Assembly: GCF_900626285.1 (NCBI RefSeq)
Contig: NZ_LR131147.1
Span: 897,610-961,609 of the forward strand
Length of the DNA stretch: 64,000 bases
Source: Intestinimonas massiliensis (ex Afouda et al. 2020)
Lineage (GTDB): Bacteria; Bacillota; Clostridia; Oscillospirales; Oscillospiraceae
Direction: 5' to 3'
Shown: one piece after another, positions 1 through 8,992 of the stretch
How positions within the stretch are numbered: the stretch's first letter is position 1
Layout of the letters: each line of letters begins with the position of its first letter
The notes under the pieces: generated by a model
The model's database searches: none
Seen by the model: only the letters and a program-made list of their open reading frames with translations
What the model was told of the DNA's origin: nothing
Program-made: the position numbers and the translations under genes

Positions 1-74
1 TGACAGTCTTTCGTACGGACTTACAAGCCCAAGGAGTGAGTGGTCAGCCAGTTGCTCCTCTTATTGTAGCTTAG
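1..74 (+). CDS. possible 3' end of an unidentified gene
   Basis: An open frame enters from the left edge (codons starting at position 3) and stops at TAG 72-74. It encodes about 23 residues ending in PVAPLIVA. A hairpin lies 14 bases downstream, which fits the end of a transcription unit. The piece is too short to identify, and another frame also stays open here, so this is a weak call. Confidence 0.3.
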   Translation, partial: TVFRTDLQAQGVSGQPVAPLIVA

Positions 75-87
75 GCACGAGATGGAG

Positions 88-116
88 GGAAAGCCGGACT
101 GGCTGCCCGGCTTTCC
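88..116 (+). terminator. hairpin ahead of the SLH gene
   Basis: Ten-base perfect arms (88-97 and 107-116) enclose a 9-base loop. No clear T-run follows (tgtccaaattt), so it is either a weak intrinsic terminator for the gene entering from the left or a structure in the leader of the SLH gene that starts at 150. Confidence 0.4.
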
Positions 117-149
117 TGTCCAAATTTATTGTAATAGGAGTGATAGAAG

Positions 150-3100
150 TTGAGGAAAAAAAGAATCCTGAGTCTTCTGATGACGTTGGTTCTCGTAACT
201 TCCTTGCTGCCTCATGCGGCGGCAGTGAGCGCAAGCAGATTTACCGACGTCAGTGAAGACAGTTGGTACTACGAGTATGTAGACTTTGTCACCGAGAAAG
301 GCTACTTCGCGGGCACCAGCGCAACCACCTTCTCCCCGGACCTCACAATGACGCGGGCAATGTTTGTCACGGTGTTGGCCAGAGTGGACGATGCTGAAAT
401 TGACAACAGTGTCTCCGCCTTTGTGGATGTTCCGGCCGGTACCTGGTACACAGGTTCGGTCACTTGGGCTTCGGAGAACGGGATTGTCTCCGGTATTGGG
501 GACAACCTCTTTGACCCGGATGGGGAGATCACCCGTGAGCAGATGTGCGTGATCATGGATCGCTTCATCGACTACTACGGGGAGAAAACAGACCAAGTTC
601 ATGAGACGGAGGGCTCTACGGCCTTGTTCCCGGACAACAGTCAGATCAGCTCTTGGGCCAGAGACGCGGTGGCAAATTGCCGCGAGTATGGCCTGATCGC
701 TGGTTATGACGATGGGCTTTTCCATCCCCTGGACAGCTCTACCCGCGCACAGGTCGCCACCGTAATCAGCCGCCTCGCCTGGCTGGTCAAGCCGGAGGAA
801 AACCCGAATCAGGGCGGCGGCGGAGGCGGTGGAGGCGGCGGAGGTGGTGGAGGTGGCGGCACCACCCGCTACACCTACACGCTGACCTACGATGCCAACG
901 GCGGTGTCTTCTCGGATGGACAGACCACCCGTCAGCAGACCGCTACCTCTACCAGCTCCAGTTCCTATGCGTTTACCATTGAGAGCGTCAACCCGACTCG
1001 CGATGGCTATCGCTTCTTGGGCTGGAGCGCTTCCAACAGTGCAACTACTCCTGACTACAGTGCCGGCAGCAGCTATACGGTGGGAAGCACCCGGTCCGGC
1101 ACCCTGTATGCCGTGTGGAGTGAAAACCCGCCGGTGGTTGGCAATTATACCATCACCTATTACCTCAACCCCCCGGCTGGCGATGACAGCGTAATCACCA
1201 CGGTTGAGACAAATGGCGCGTTTACCACGCTGGACAGCGCTACTCTCGAGGGGTACGCACTCGCAAGCTGGAACACCGCGAAGGACGGGACCGGAACTCA
1301 GTATGCGCTGGGTACCCAATATACGGCCGCCAGCAATCTGGACCTCTACGCTCAGTGGATCGCGGATAACGACTACATCGGCCTCGCGGTTCAGGCGACT
1401 ATGGAGCAGTTCAACGACATGCTTCCTATGAACAGCATCTCTGTCTCCTCCGCCGCTGCCGCGCTGGATCCGGTTTCGTTCAGCGTTGCCACGAGCGACA
1501 GCGATACCAGACCGCAGACGGTGACCGCAAGCGCGGAAGTGTCTGATGATCTGGTTGCGACTATCATTGAGCAGGCCGCCACTATGGCATGCAGCCTGAT
1601 GGACAATCCTCCCTCTCAGGGCGAAGTGGACAGTGTCGTGAACGACATCATTGACGCCTTGGAAGAAGCTCTTGATATTGAGATTTCCGGCCAGACCGCG
1701 CAGAAGATTGCAGATCAAGTCTATGCTAAGGTGCTTGAGGTTGGCAAGAGCCTGTGGGAGAACTTCTATGATGCTGACGGGAACTACTATACCGGCGATG
1801 TGACTGTCAGCGTCAACGATGTATCCGCCACGATCAATGTGGATCAGGACAACCACACGACTACCTTGGAGGGCAGTAAACGCACTGCTCTGGTAAACCT
1901 CGGGACTGCCTTTGCCAAGGATCTGTACGAGGATCTGAAGGGTTATTCCACTTATACCGGCGTGGTGGAGCTGGACGGTACCGTGACCTTTACGTTCACG
2001 GACGGCAGTGTCTACGGTGCCGCAACGGATGAGTATCCCCATGTATATCCTGTCACCCTGGACCTGACTCTGGACGGCGGCGGCCTGATCGAGTACAAGT
2101 ACGAGGATGGCACGGTTTCCCCCAGCTATGTGAAGCTGAACCTTACGCAGGAAATTCAGAATGCGTACAGCAGTGCAGTGAATGACGTGGTGGAGACGGC
2201 TCTGGATCAGCCGTCCGTCCAGAATGAGCTGAGCACTGCCATTGAGAACGTGATGAATGGGATCAGCGGCAACAGTACCTTCCAGACCATTATTTCCGCC
2301 TTGGAGGGCATTGGGGTCACTGAAACTGAAGCGCAGGAAGTCGTGACAAACGCTATGAATGCGTGGCAGGAGGCCAACCTGGATGTGACGGATCTGACCA
2401 GCAGTCCCATCTATCAGATTTATTGGCTGGATCAGAACGTCAGCTACAACAATGAGGACATCTATGACCTGATTGACTATGTGGCTGAGGAAGCGTCTGA
2501 TTTCACGTGGGAAACCTTGGCGCAACAGGGCGGAGACTGGATGCCCTCGGCTACCTTCCGGTATGTTATGCCTGACAACCTGAGATCTACCATGGAAGCT
2601 CAGAATATCGAACTTGGTCTTGAGAGCTATCCAAATCTTGAACAATATGTCCTTGCTAAAATGTGCGAATTGTTATCGGCACGTGCTGAAGGAAGCACGG
2701 AGGCAAGTTCTGAGGCTGTTGCTCCCGACATGCACACTGAGGTCAACAACCTGCTGACTGAGACCCTAGAAGAGAGCAGCTACTTCCAGAACTACATGGA
2801 CAAAGCGCTGAAGCTCAAGAGCATCGAAAGCATGGAGGACGTAGCCCTGAGCAATCTGGCCTCCCTGCTGGAGAATCAGACCTTCCTCAATTTCGTGGGA
2901 GAGCGTGGCAGTTCCTACGTGGACCGGCTGACCAATCTGATCGGCCGCCTGCCTGCCGGAGCCAGCGTGACCATCGGTGGTGAGGGCGGATTTACCGTCA
3001 GTGAGGCTGCCCTGATCGAGCTCCAGAACGCCGGCACCACTTCGGAGGCCTGTGAGGCGATTGCGAACCTGATCAACAGAAGCGATTACCTGAAGGCCCT

Positions 3101-3197
3101 GTCCCTCAGCGACTTCTATGGCGAGGATGGTCAGGAGATCACGGTGCAGTATAACTCCCGCACCTTTACCTTCCATCTGGTCATTGAATTGCAGTAA
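150..3197 (+). CDS. secreted SLH-domain surface protein with InlB-type B repeats
   Basis: 1015 aa, TTG start at 150 with AGGAG at 136-140. An N-terminal signal peptide (residues 1 to about 28) precedes three SLH motifs (roughly 29-75, 89-135 and 150-210) with typical FxDV...W and FxPxxxxTRA cores. These normally bind pyruvylated secondary wall polymer and hold the protein on the wall. A run of 16 glycines (residues 222-237) links them to two Listeria/Bacteroides-type repeats of about 75 aa (YDANGG...GYRFLGW...LYAVW; then ...LYAQW). Residues beyond about 420 have no family I recognise and look helical and acidic. The gene lies just upstream of pilB, so a link with the pilus is plausible but inferred. 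Confidence 0.88.
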   Translation: MRKKRILSLLMTLVLVTSLLPHAAAVSASRFTDVSEDSWYYEYVDFVTEKGYFAGTSATTFSPDLTMTRAMFVTVLARVDDAEIDNSVSAFVDVPAGTWYTGSVTWASENGIVSGIGDNLFDPDGEITREQMCVIMDRFIDYYGEKTDQVHETEGSTALFPDNSQISSWARDAVANCREYGLIAGYDDGLFHPLDSSTRAQVATVISRLAWLVKPEENPNQGGGGGGGGGGGGGGGGTTRYTYTLTYDANGGVFSDGQTTRQQTATSTSSSSYAFTIESVNPTRDGYRFLGWSASNSATTPDYSAGSSYTVGSTRSGTLYAVWSENPPVVGNYTITYYLNPPAGDDSVITTVETNGAFTTLDSATLEGYALASWNTAKDGTGTQYALGTQYTAASNLDLYAQWIADNDYIGLAVQATMEQFNDMLPMNSISVSSAAAALDPVSFSVATSDSDTRPQTVTASAEVSDDLVATIIEQAATMACSLMDNPPSQGEVDSVVNDIIDALEEALDIEISGQTAQKIADQVYAKVLEVGKSLWENFYDADGNYYTGDVTVSVNDVSATINVDQDNHTTTLEGSKRTALVNLGTAFAKDLYEDLKGYSTYTGVVELDGTVTFTFTDGSVYGAATDEYPHVYPVTLDLTLDGGGLIEYKYEDGTVSPSYVKLNLTQEIQNAYSSAVNDVVETALDQPSVQNELSTAIENVMNGISGNSTFQTIISALEGIGVTETEAQEVVTNAMNAWQEANLDVTDLTSSPIYQIYWLDQNVSYNNEDIYDLIDYVAEEASDFTWETLAQQGGDWMPSATFRYVMPDNLRSTMEAQNIELGLESYPNLEQYVLAKMCELLSARAEGSTEASSEAVAPDMHTEVNNLLTETLEESSYFQNYMDKALKLKSIESMEDVALSNLASLLENQTFLNFVGERGSSYVDRLTNLIGRLPAGASVTIGGEGGFTVSEAALIELQNAGTTSEACEAIANLINRSDYLKALSLSDFYGEDGQEITVQYNSRTFTFHLVIELQ

Positions 3198-3235
3198 CTT
3201 CCCAGCTTCTTTCCAAATCCCAGAGCATCCCCCTT

Positions 3236-3308
3236 GGCAGGGGCGGCACTCCGCCCCTGCCGGGGACCGGAGCCCTGGGACCAGGGCCAGCGTTGCCGGC
3301 CTTGGTCC
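3236..3308 (+). other. two consecutive strong hairpins upstream of pilB
   Basis: The first hairpin has 11-base perfect arms (3236-3246 and 3251-3261) and a 4-base loop. The second has 14-base arms (3278-3291 and 3295-3308) with minor mismatches and a 3-base loop. Neither is followed by a T-run. They may stabilise or process the mRNA, or reduce read-through from the SLH gene into pilB. Confidence 0.55.
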
Positions 3309-3354
3309 GATGGCTTCGAATGGCGGGCATCGTAAAAAAGGAGAATACATCCCC

Positions 3355-5097
3355 ATGAATGAAAAACTGCTGAAATACCTAGTACAGGAAGGGTTGCTGA
3401 CCCAACTTCAGGCGGATGAGCTGTGGAAAGAGCACATCTCATCCCGCAGACCCGTCCGCGAGCTGGTACTGGAGCTGGGTGCTGTTCCGGAGGATAGAGT
3501 TATTGAAGCGCTGTCTGCTGTGTCCGGCCTTCCCACTGTACGCCTCTATGAGAACCCGATACCAATGGAGGTTCAGCAGATGGTGAGGCCGGATTTATTG
3601 CGCACCCATTTGGTACTTCCCTTCGCGCTTGACCCGGCAGACAACCGGACGCTCTTTGTTGCCACAAATGATCCGATGAATATGCGCGGCCGGGACGCTG
3701 TGGCGGCGGCCAGCCGCCGCCGGATCCGGCTGTATTTAGCCACTTCTACCGACATTCTCCGAACCATCGACCGCTATTTTGGTTCGGAGGAAATGCAGGA
3801 GGCCGCGGAACAGTATACTAGGGCCAATGAAACGGACCGCTCCCTAGAAGAGCAAATCCTTCAGGAAGATGTGAATTCTTCGCCGGTCGTGGTTCTGGTG
3901 ACGTCCCTAGTGGAGCAGGCGGTTCGACAGCGCGCTTCGGATATCCATATTGAAGCCGGACCAGACCGGGTGCGGGTACGCTGCCGGGTAGATGGCATCC
4001 TGTATCAAACTGCCACTTATGATCAGCGCCTGCTCTCGGCCATTGTGGCTCGGGTGAAAATCATCAGCGGCATGGATATATCGGAAAAGAGAAAACCCCA
4101 AGACGGGCGCTTTTCCATTACGGTAGACCGCCGTGAATACGATGTCCGCGTATCTACGCTTCCCACTGTCTACGGCGAAAAATGCGTCATGCGTCTGGCC
4201 CAGAAAAAGGCCCTCAGCCGGAGCAAAAGCGCCTTGGGACTCTCCGGAGACGACTTGGAGAAATTTGATCATATTCTGAAAAAACCAAACGGCATCGTCC
4301 TAGTTACCGGACCCACGGGCTCCGGCAAATCCACGACCCTGTACACCGCCCTGAGCGAGCTGAACAGCGATACGGTCAATATCGTCACGGTCGAAGACCC
4401 GGTGGAGGCCAATATCGAGGGGGTCAATCAGGTGCAGGTGAATCCCAAGGCAGACCTGACCTTTGCCAACGCCCTGCGTTCCATCCTCCGGCAGGACCCG
4501 GACATCATCATGATCGGTGAGATTCGGGACAGCGAAACCGCATCCATCGCCGTCCAGGCGTCCATTACCGGGCACTTGGTGGTGAGCACTTTACATACCA
4601 ATGATACCGCCAGTAGTATCACCCGTCTGCTGGATATGGGAATCGAGAGTTATCTGATTGCCGATGCCACCGTAGGCATCATTGCCCAGCGTTTGGTCCG
4701 CCGTCTCTGCCCAGACTGCAAAAAAGCGAGGCCCATTTTGGAGCATGAGGCGGAATATCTGGAGCTTCCGCGGGAGAAGCGAAGCACGGCTCTGCTGTGC
4801 GAACCTGTGGGCTGCCAGCGCTGCGGCGGCACTGGATACTACGACCGCATCGGTGTGTACGAGATTATGGAGATTACTCCAACTCTGCGCTCTATGATTG
4901 CCAAGCGCTGTTCCGCGGACGAACTGCGCCAGGCGGCGATCAACGAGGGAATGCACACCATGCGGGAGAGCGCAAAGCGGCTGGTTCTGGAGGGAATTAC
5001 CTCTCTCAGTGAGCTCCAGCGGATCAGCATGGAGGATCAGAACGAGGTGCAGGACGAATTTGTTGTGCATGGCCTTAGTTCGGAGGTAAGCGCATGA
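3355..5097 (+). CDS. pilB: type IV pilus assembly ATPase PilB (GspE family)
   Basis: 580 aa from ATG 3355, chosen because AAAAAAGGAG lies just upstream; the open frame itself extends further 5'. This is the cytoplasmic hexameric ATPase that powers pilin polymerisation. The N-terminus resembles the GspE/PilB N-terminal domain. The C-terminal ATPase has Walker A GPTGSGKST (residues 319-327), the Walker B stretch DPDIIMIGEIRD, and a four-cysteine zinc site (C452, C455, C487, C490) diagnostic of PilB/GspE. The stop overlaps the start of pilT by 4 bases (ATGA), indicating translational coupling. It is first in the core pilus operon. Confidence 0.96.
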   Translation: MNEKLLKYLVQEGLLTQLQADELWKEHISSRRPVRELVLELGAVPEDRVIEALSAVSGLPTVRLYENPIPMEVQQMVRPDLLRTHLVLPFALDPADNRTLFVATNDPMNMRGRDAVAAASRRRIRLYLATSTDILRTIDRYFGSEEMQEAAEQYTRANETDRSLEEQILQEDVNSSPVVVLVTSLVEQAVRQRASDIHIEAGPDRVRVRCRVDGILYQTATYDQRLLSAIVARVKIISGMDISEKRKPQDGRFSITVDRREYDVRVSTLPTVYGEKCVMRLAQKKALSRSKSALGLSGDDLEKFDHILKKPNGIVLVTGPTGSGKSTTLYTALSELNSDTVNIVTVEDPVEANIEGVNQVQVNPKADLTFANALRSILRQDPDIIMIGEIRDSETASIAVQASITGHLVVSTLHTNDTASSITRLLDMGIESYLIADATVGIIAQRLVRRLCPDCKKARPILEHEAEYLELPREKRSTALLCEPVGCQRCGGTGYYDRIGVYEIMEITPTLRSMIAKRCSADELRQAAINEGMHTMRESAKRLVLEGITSLSELQRISMEDQNEVQDEFVVHGLSSEVSA

Positions 5098-6185
5098 GCC
5101 AGTTAAATGACCTGATCGGGCGCGCCGCCGCTCAGAACGCTTCCGATATCCATCTGACGGTAGGGCTTCCGCCGGTGTTCCGTATTGACGGAGCGCTGCA
5201 AAACGATGGAGAGGCGATCCTGGACGAAGAGGCAGTAGCCGCTATGGCGAAAGAACTTGCCAATCAGCGGCAGATAGAGGAACTGGAACATACAGGCGAG
5301 GTTGATTTTGCCGTTACCGTTGCCAGCTCCATACGAATGCGGTGCAATATCTTCCGTCAGCAGGGGTACACTGCCCTGGCCCTGCGCCTGCTCCCCCTGC
5401 GTATCCCAACGGCGGAGGAACTGCTGCTTCCACAGATCATCATTGAGCAGGCAGAGAAGCCTCGCGGGTTAGTGCTCATTACCGGGCCCACAGGCTCCGG
5501 GAAGAGCTCCACGCTGGCCGCCCTGCTGGACCACATCAACCGCACAGAGCGCCGCCACATCATTACACTGGAAAATCCTATCGAGTACGTCCATGAGCGC
5601 ATCCAGTGCGTGATTAACCAGCGGGAGGTTGGCAGTGACACCGGAAGCTTCGCCTCCGGCCTGCGGGCCGCCCTGCGCCAGGACCCGGACGTGATTCTGG
5701 TGGGCGAGATGCGGGACCTGGAGGCGATTTCCACCGCCATTACCGCGGCGGAGACCGGACATCTGGTATTCGGCACCCTTCATACCAAGGGGGCGGCCAA
5801 CACCGTGGACCGCATCGTTGACGTGTTTCCGGCAGATCAGCAGGAGCAGGTGCGTATTCAGCTGGCCGATGTGCTGGAGTGTGCCATTGGACAGACCCTT
5901 TTGCCGAAGATCGGTGGCGGGCGACGGGCGGTGTTTGAGATCATGGTTGGCACAGCAGCCGTGCGAAGTCTGATCCGGCAGAACAAATCCTTTCAGATCA
6001 CCAGCACCATGCAGACGAGTAAAAAGCTGGGCATGGTCCTGTTGGACGATGCTCTGGCAGAACTGGTGCAGGCGGGCGAGGTGTCCGTGGAGGACGCCGC
6101 CTCCGCCGCAAATGATCCCCAGGCTATCCGGGCACTTCAGCCCAAACGGCATATAAATATGCCGCTTTCAAGCGGCCAGCTATGA
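5094..6185 (+). CDS. pilT: pilus retraction ATPase PilT
   Basis: 363 aa. The start overlaps the pilB stop. It opens with the PilT-type sequence LNDLIGRAAAQNASDIHLT, has Walker A GPTGSGKSS starting near residue 131, the Asp-box stretch RQDPDVILVGEMRD and conserved His boxes (TGHLVFGTLHT). Length matches the family (about 350 aa), and it lacks the zinc site of PilB. It depolymerises pili, so this system is probably retractile and could support twitching, adhesion or DNA uptake. Confidence 0.95.
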   Translation: MSQLNDLIGRAAAQNASDIHLTVGLPPVFRIDGALQNDGEAILDEEAVAAMAKELANQRQIEELEHTGEVDFAVTVASSIRMRCNIFRQQGYTALALRLLPLRIPTAEELLLPQIIIEQAEKPRGLVLITGPTGSGKSSTLAALLDHINRTERRHIITLENPIEYVHERIQCVINQREVGSDTGSFASGLRAALRQDPDVILVGEMRDLEAISTAITAAETGHLVFGTLHTKGAANTVDRIVDVFPADQQEQVRIQLADVLECAIGQTLLPKIGGGRRAVFEIMVGTAAVRSLIRQNKSFQITSTMQTSKKLGMVLLDDALAELVQAGEVSVEDAASAANDPQAIRALQPKRHINMPLSSGQL

Positions 6186-6224
6186 GTTTCGCAGATTGGT
6201 ATTTCAGCAAGGAGGCCCTGTCAA

Positions 6225-7442
6225 TTGCCATCATACAGTTATACCGCAATCAGCCGCCGCGGAAAGCGGGTCAAGGAATCCGTGGAGGCCGCCTCTCTGG
6301 AGACCGCAAAGAACTCCCTTCGGGGGGCCGGCTATACCATTCTAGACATCAAAGAGCAGAACGCCCTCAACCGGGACATTGAACTGCCCTTTCTGGGAAA
6401 TCCCACCGCGAAGGACATGGCTATCTTCTGCCGGCAGTTTGTCTCCATCCTCCGGGCGGGTGTGCCCATCTCCACTGTGCTGTCCATGCTGGGACAGCAG
6501 ACGGAGAACAAGAAGCTGACCGCCGCCATCCGGGAGATGCAGGCCGACATTGAAAAGGGCGACACCCTGGCCGGGGCCATGCGCAAGCACAAAAAGATCT
6601 TCTCCAACATGCTGGTGAACATGGTAGCCGCTGGCGAGGAATCCGGAAATCTGGAGGACTCTTTCCACCAGATGGAGCTCTACTTTGAAAAGGCCAAGCG
6701 GACCAAGGGCGCGGTGATCCGGGCCATGATCTACCCCTGCATCCTGCTGATTGTGATGATCGTGGTGCTGATTGTGATGATGACGCGGATCATCCCCATG
6801 TTCCTGCAGACCTTTGTGGATATGAATATCGAGCTCCCCTTCCTGACCCAGTGTGTCATGGCCGTCAGCAACTGGTTCGTGGATTGGTGGTGGCTGCTGA
6901 CCATTATCCTTGTGGCGCTGGTTGCGGGCGGTATCTTGTTCAACCGGACGCTGAGAGGGCGGCACTTTTTCGGGCTGATTGCCCGGAAAGCGCCGGTGTT
7001 CGGCCGCCTGACCGTCCGCTCTGCCTGCGCCACCTTCTGCCGGACGCTGTCCCTGCTTCTGGCCTCCGGCCTGACCCTGACGGAGAGCCTGGACCTGGCG
7101 GCCAGCAACATGGGCAACATCTACTTCGAAGAGGCGGCGCGCACGGTGCGCACCTTAGTCTCAGAGGGCTGGCCTCTGGCCTCCGCCCTGCAGGAGACCC
7201 GCCTGTTCCCGCCCATGGTGACCAATCTGGCCGGAATCGGGGAAGAAACCGGCGACCTGCAGGAGATGCTGGGCAAGGTGGCGGACTACTATGACGAGGA
7301 GGTGGAGGACGCCACCCAGCGCCTGCTGGCCATGATGGAGCCCGTGATCATCCTGTTTATGGCCGTCTTTGTGGTGATCATCGTCCTGTCCATCTTCCTG
7401 CCCATGCTGAATATGACCCAGGCCTATGACCAGTACCTGTAA
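6225..7442 (+). CDS. pilC: type IV pilus inner-membrane platform protein PilC (GspF family)
   Basis: 405 aa from TTG 6225, with CAAGGAGG at 6209-6216. It has two tandem T2SSF domains, with membrane segments near residues 167-190, 220-240 and 374-396. The start YSYTAISRRGKRVKESVEA and the repeats containing FCRQFVSILRAGVP and FCRTLSLLLASGLT are typical of PilC/GspF. It forms the membrane base on which PilB and PilT act. It follows pilT after 39 bases. Confidence 0.95.
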   Translation: MPSYSYTAISRRGKRVKESVEAASLETAKNSLRGAGYTILDIKEQNALNRDIELPFLGNPTAKDMAIFCRQFVSILRAGVPISTVLSMLGQQTENKKLTAAIREMQADIEKGDTLAGAMRKHKKIFSNMLVNMVAAGEESGNLEDSFHQMELYFEKAKRTKGAVIRAMIYPCILLIVMIVVLIVMMTRIIPMFLQTFVDMNIELPFLTQCVMAVSNWFVDWWWLLTIILVALVAGGILFNRTLRGRHFFGLIARKAPVFGRLTVRSACATFCRTLSLLLASGLTLTESLDLAASNMGNIYFEEAARTVRTLVSEGWPLASALQETRLFPPMVTNLAGIGEETGDLQEMLGKVADYYDEEVEDATQRLLAMMEPVIILFMAVFVVIIVLSIFLPMLNMTQAYDQYL

Positions 7443-7476
7443 GCTGGATGAAACCCGGTATCTCCGGCGCCGGGGG

Positions 7477-7506
7477 GCCGGACGGCAGGATAGGCTGCCG
7501 CCCGGC
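7477..7506 (+). other. hairpin between pilC and the major pilin gene
   Basis: A stem of GCCGG plus CGGCAG (7477-7481, 7483-7488) pairs with CTGCCG plus CCGGC (7495-7500, 7502-7506), with a single opposed mismatch and a 6-base loop. It sits 57 bases before the pilin start. A stabilising or processing structure that raises pilin mRNA above the ATPase genes is one reading; there is no T-run. Confidence 0.45.
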
Positions 7507-7563
7507 TGCACGGCGTTGCGGATATAAATACACAGACGAGATATCTTTAAGGAGTGATTTTTC

Positions 7564-8037
7564 ATGGAACGCATGAAGAAACTCAGAGAGAAGCTGGCGG
7601 AGAAGGCCGGCTTTACCCTGGTGGAATTGATCGTGGTCATCGCCATCCTGGGCATTCTGGCCGCTATTGCTGTGCCTACATATACCGGATACATTTCCCG
7701 TGCTCGTCAGGCGAACGACCTTCAAGTTTTGAGTTCTGTGGCCACCGCTGTGGTTGGAGTCAAAGCAGCTGATGGAACAGAGGTGACCACTATTCAGGTT
7801 TCCCTTACAAGAGATTCTAACGGTGCAGGGAAAGCCGCCGTAATTAGCTATAATGGTACCGTTTCGGGTACTTCCTACTCTGGTGGGACTGCTTTGGCAG
7901 ACGCTGATTTGGAGGATGTGACGGACCTTCTGGGCTACACAACTCTTTCGAGCGACTTGGCTGCAGATTTCAGCAATCAGACCGATTGGACAGTTGCTAT
8001 TATGTCGGGCGGTGAGTGGACCCTCTCCACTCCCTGA
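7564..8037 (+). CDS. pilA: type IV pilin, probable major subunit
   Basis: 157 aa, ATG 7564 after AAGGAGTGA. It carries a class III (prepilin) signal: a basic leader of about 15 residues, cleavage after Gly, then FTLVELIVVIAILGILAA with Phe+1 and Glu+5, followed by VPTYTGYISRA. The globular C-terminal part is short, Thr/Ser/Gly-rich and cysteine-free. Its position between pilC and pilD and its modest length make it the best candidate for the main pilus subunit; that rank is inferred. Confidence 0.9.
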   Translation: MERMKKLREKLAEKAGFTLVELIVVIAILGILAAIAVPTYTGYISRARQANDLQVLSSVATAVVGVKAADGTEVTTIQVSLTRDSNGAGKAAVISYNGTVSGTSYSGGTALADADLEDVTDLLGYTTLSSDLAADFSNQTDWTVAIMSGGEWTLSTP

Positions 8038-8076
8038 TCCTGATTTGTCTACAACGCCCTAAGTACGTAAAACATA

Positions 8077-8102
8077 TTCCCCTGGGCCTATCCCCAGGGG
8101 AA
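8077..8102 (+). terminator. hairpin after pilA
   Basis: Ten-base perfect arms (8077-8086 and 8093-8102) enclose a 6-base loop, 40 bases after the pilin stop. It lacks a T-run, so it may be a partial terminator or an mRNA 3'-end stabiliser giving more pilin than downstream products. Confidence 0.5.
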
Positions 8103-8134
8103 CACCTTAAACATCCCGACAGGAGGTATGTCCC

Positions 8135-8890
8135 ATGCTGCAAGCGCTTTGCCTGACGTTTCTGACCCTGCTGGGCCTGTGCGTGGGCAGCTTCTGCAAC
8201 GTCCTCATCTACCGCATCCCCAAGGGAGAGGAATTTGTCCGCACCCACTCTCACTGCATGACCTGTGGGCATGTGCTGGCGTGGTACGAGCTGATACCCT
8301 TGGTGAGCTGGCTGGTCCAGAAAGGGAAATGCCGCTCCTGCGGGGCTAGTCTCTCCCCTCAGTATCCCATTGTGGAGGGGATGAACGGCGGCATGTGGCT
8401 GCTCACTGGTATTCTGTTCTGGGGCGATGTTCTCCATACGGTCCTGTACTGTGCACTTTTTTCCCTGCTTCTGGTGCTGTCGGTCATTGACTGGCGCACC
8501 TTTGAGATCCCCAACGGATTGAATCTGGCGATTCTGGTTCTTGGGGCCGTCCAGCTTGCCGCCGATTGGGGGAACTGGCCGGTCTATCTGATTGGCATGT
8601 GCTCGGTCAGCCTGCTGTTTCTGGCCCTGTGGTGGCTGACCAAGGGGGCGGGCCTCGGAATGGGCGATATCAAACTGATGGCGGCGGCGGGCCTGCTTCT
8701 GGGCTGGCCGCGTATTTTGCTGTCTATGGTGGCTGGCAGTGTGGCGGGGGCGGTGATTCACCTGATCCGTATGCGGCACGGCGCCGGGCGCAAGCTGGCC
8801 TTCGGTCCCTATCTGGCGGCGGGCATCTGGTTTTCCGCCCTGTTTGGACAGCCGCTGATCGCGGCCTATCTGAACCTGCTGGGACTGTGA
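8135..8890 (+). CDS. pilD: prepilin peptidase / N-methyltransferase PilD
   Basis: 251 aa, ATG 8135 with AGGAGG at 8121-8126. A polytopic A24 aspartic peptidase: it cleaves the prepilin leader and N-methylates Phe+1. Visible are the N-terminal GSFCNVLIYRIP motif, the zinc-binding cysteines C41, C44, C66 and C69 of the methylase domain, and the two active-site aspartates, D119 in VIDWRTFEIPN and D178 in GMGDIKL. It should process all five pilin-like proteins of this locus. Confidence 0.95.
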   Translation: MLQALCLTFLTLLGLCVGSFCNVLIYRIPKGEEFVRTHSHCMTCGHVLAWYELIPLVSWLVQKGKCRSCGASLSPQYPIVEGMNGGMWLLTGILFWGDVLHTVLYCALFSLLLVLSVIDWRTFEIPNGLNLAILVLGAVQLAADWGNWPVYLIGMCSVSLLFLALWWLTKGAGLGMGDIKLMAAAGLLLGWPRILLSMVAGSVAGAVIHLIRMRHGAGRKLAFGPYLAAGIWFSALFGQPLIAAYLNLLGL

Positions 8891-8920
8891 TATGAGAGAA
8901 AAAACAAAATTGAGAGCTTG

Positions 8921-8971
8921 TGAAAATGGAAGAGCCATTCGTGCTCACAGCGGACGGCTGTTCCATTTTCA
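8921..8971 (+). other. stem-loop in the leader of the pilM-pilN fusion gene
   Basis: Eleven-base perfect arms (8921-8931 and 8961-8971) separated by 29 bases that can extend the stem with a shorter internal GCC/GGC pairing. It ends 22 bases before the next start codon and could set the level of translation or act as a weak terminator after pilD. Confidence 0.45.
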
Positions 8972-8992
8972 TTATCTCGGAAGGAGAACGGC

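Noticed and set aside
126..2645. Long minus-strand frame opposite the SLH protein gene.
   Set aside because: The + strand gene has a signal peptide, SLH motifs and a ribosome-binding site; the antisense frame has none and is a codon-bias shadow.
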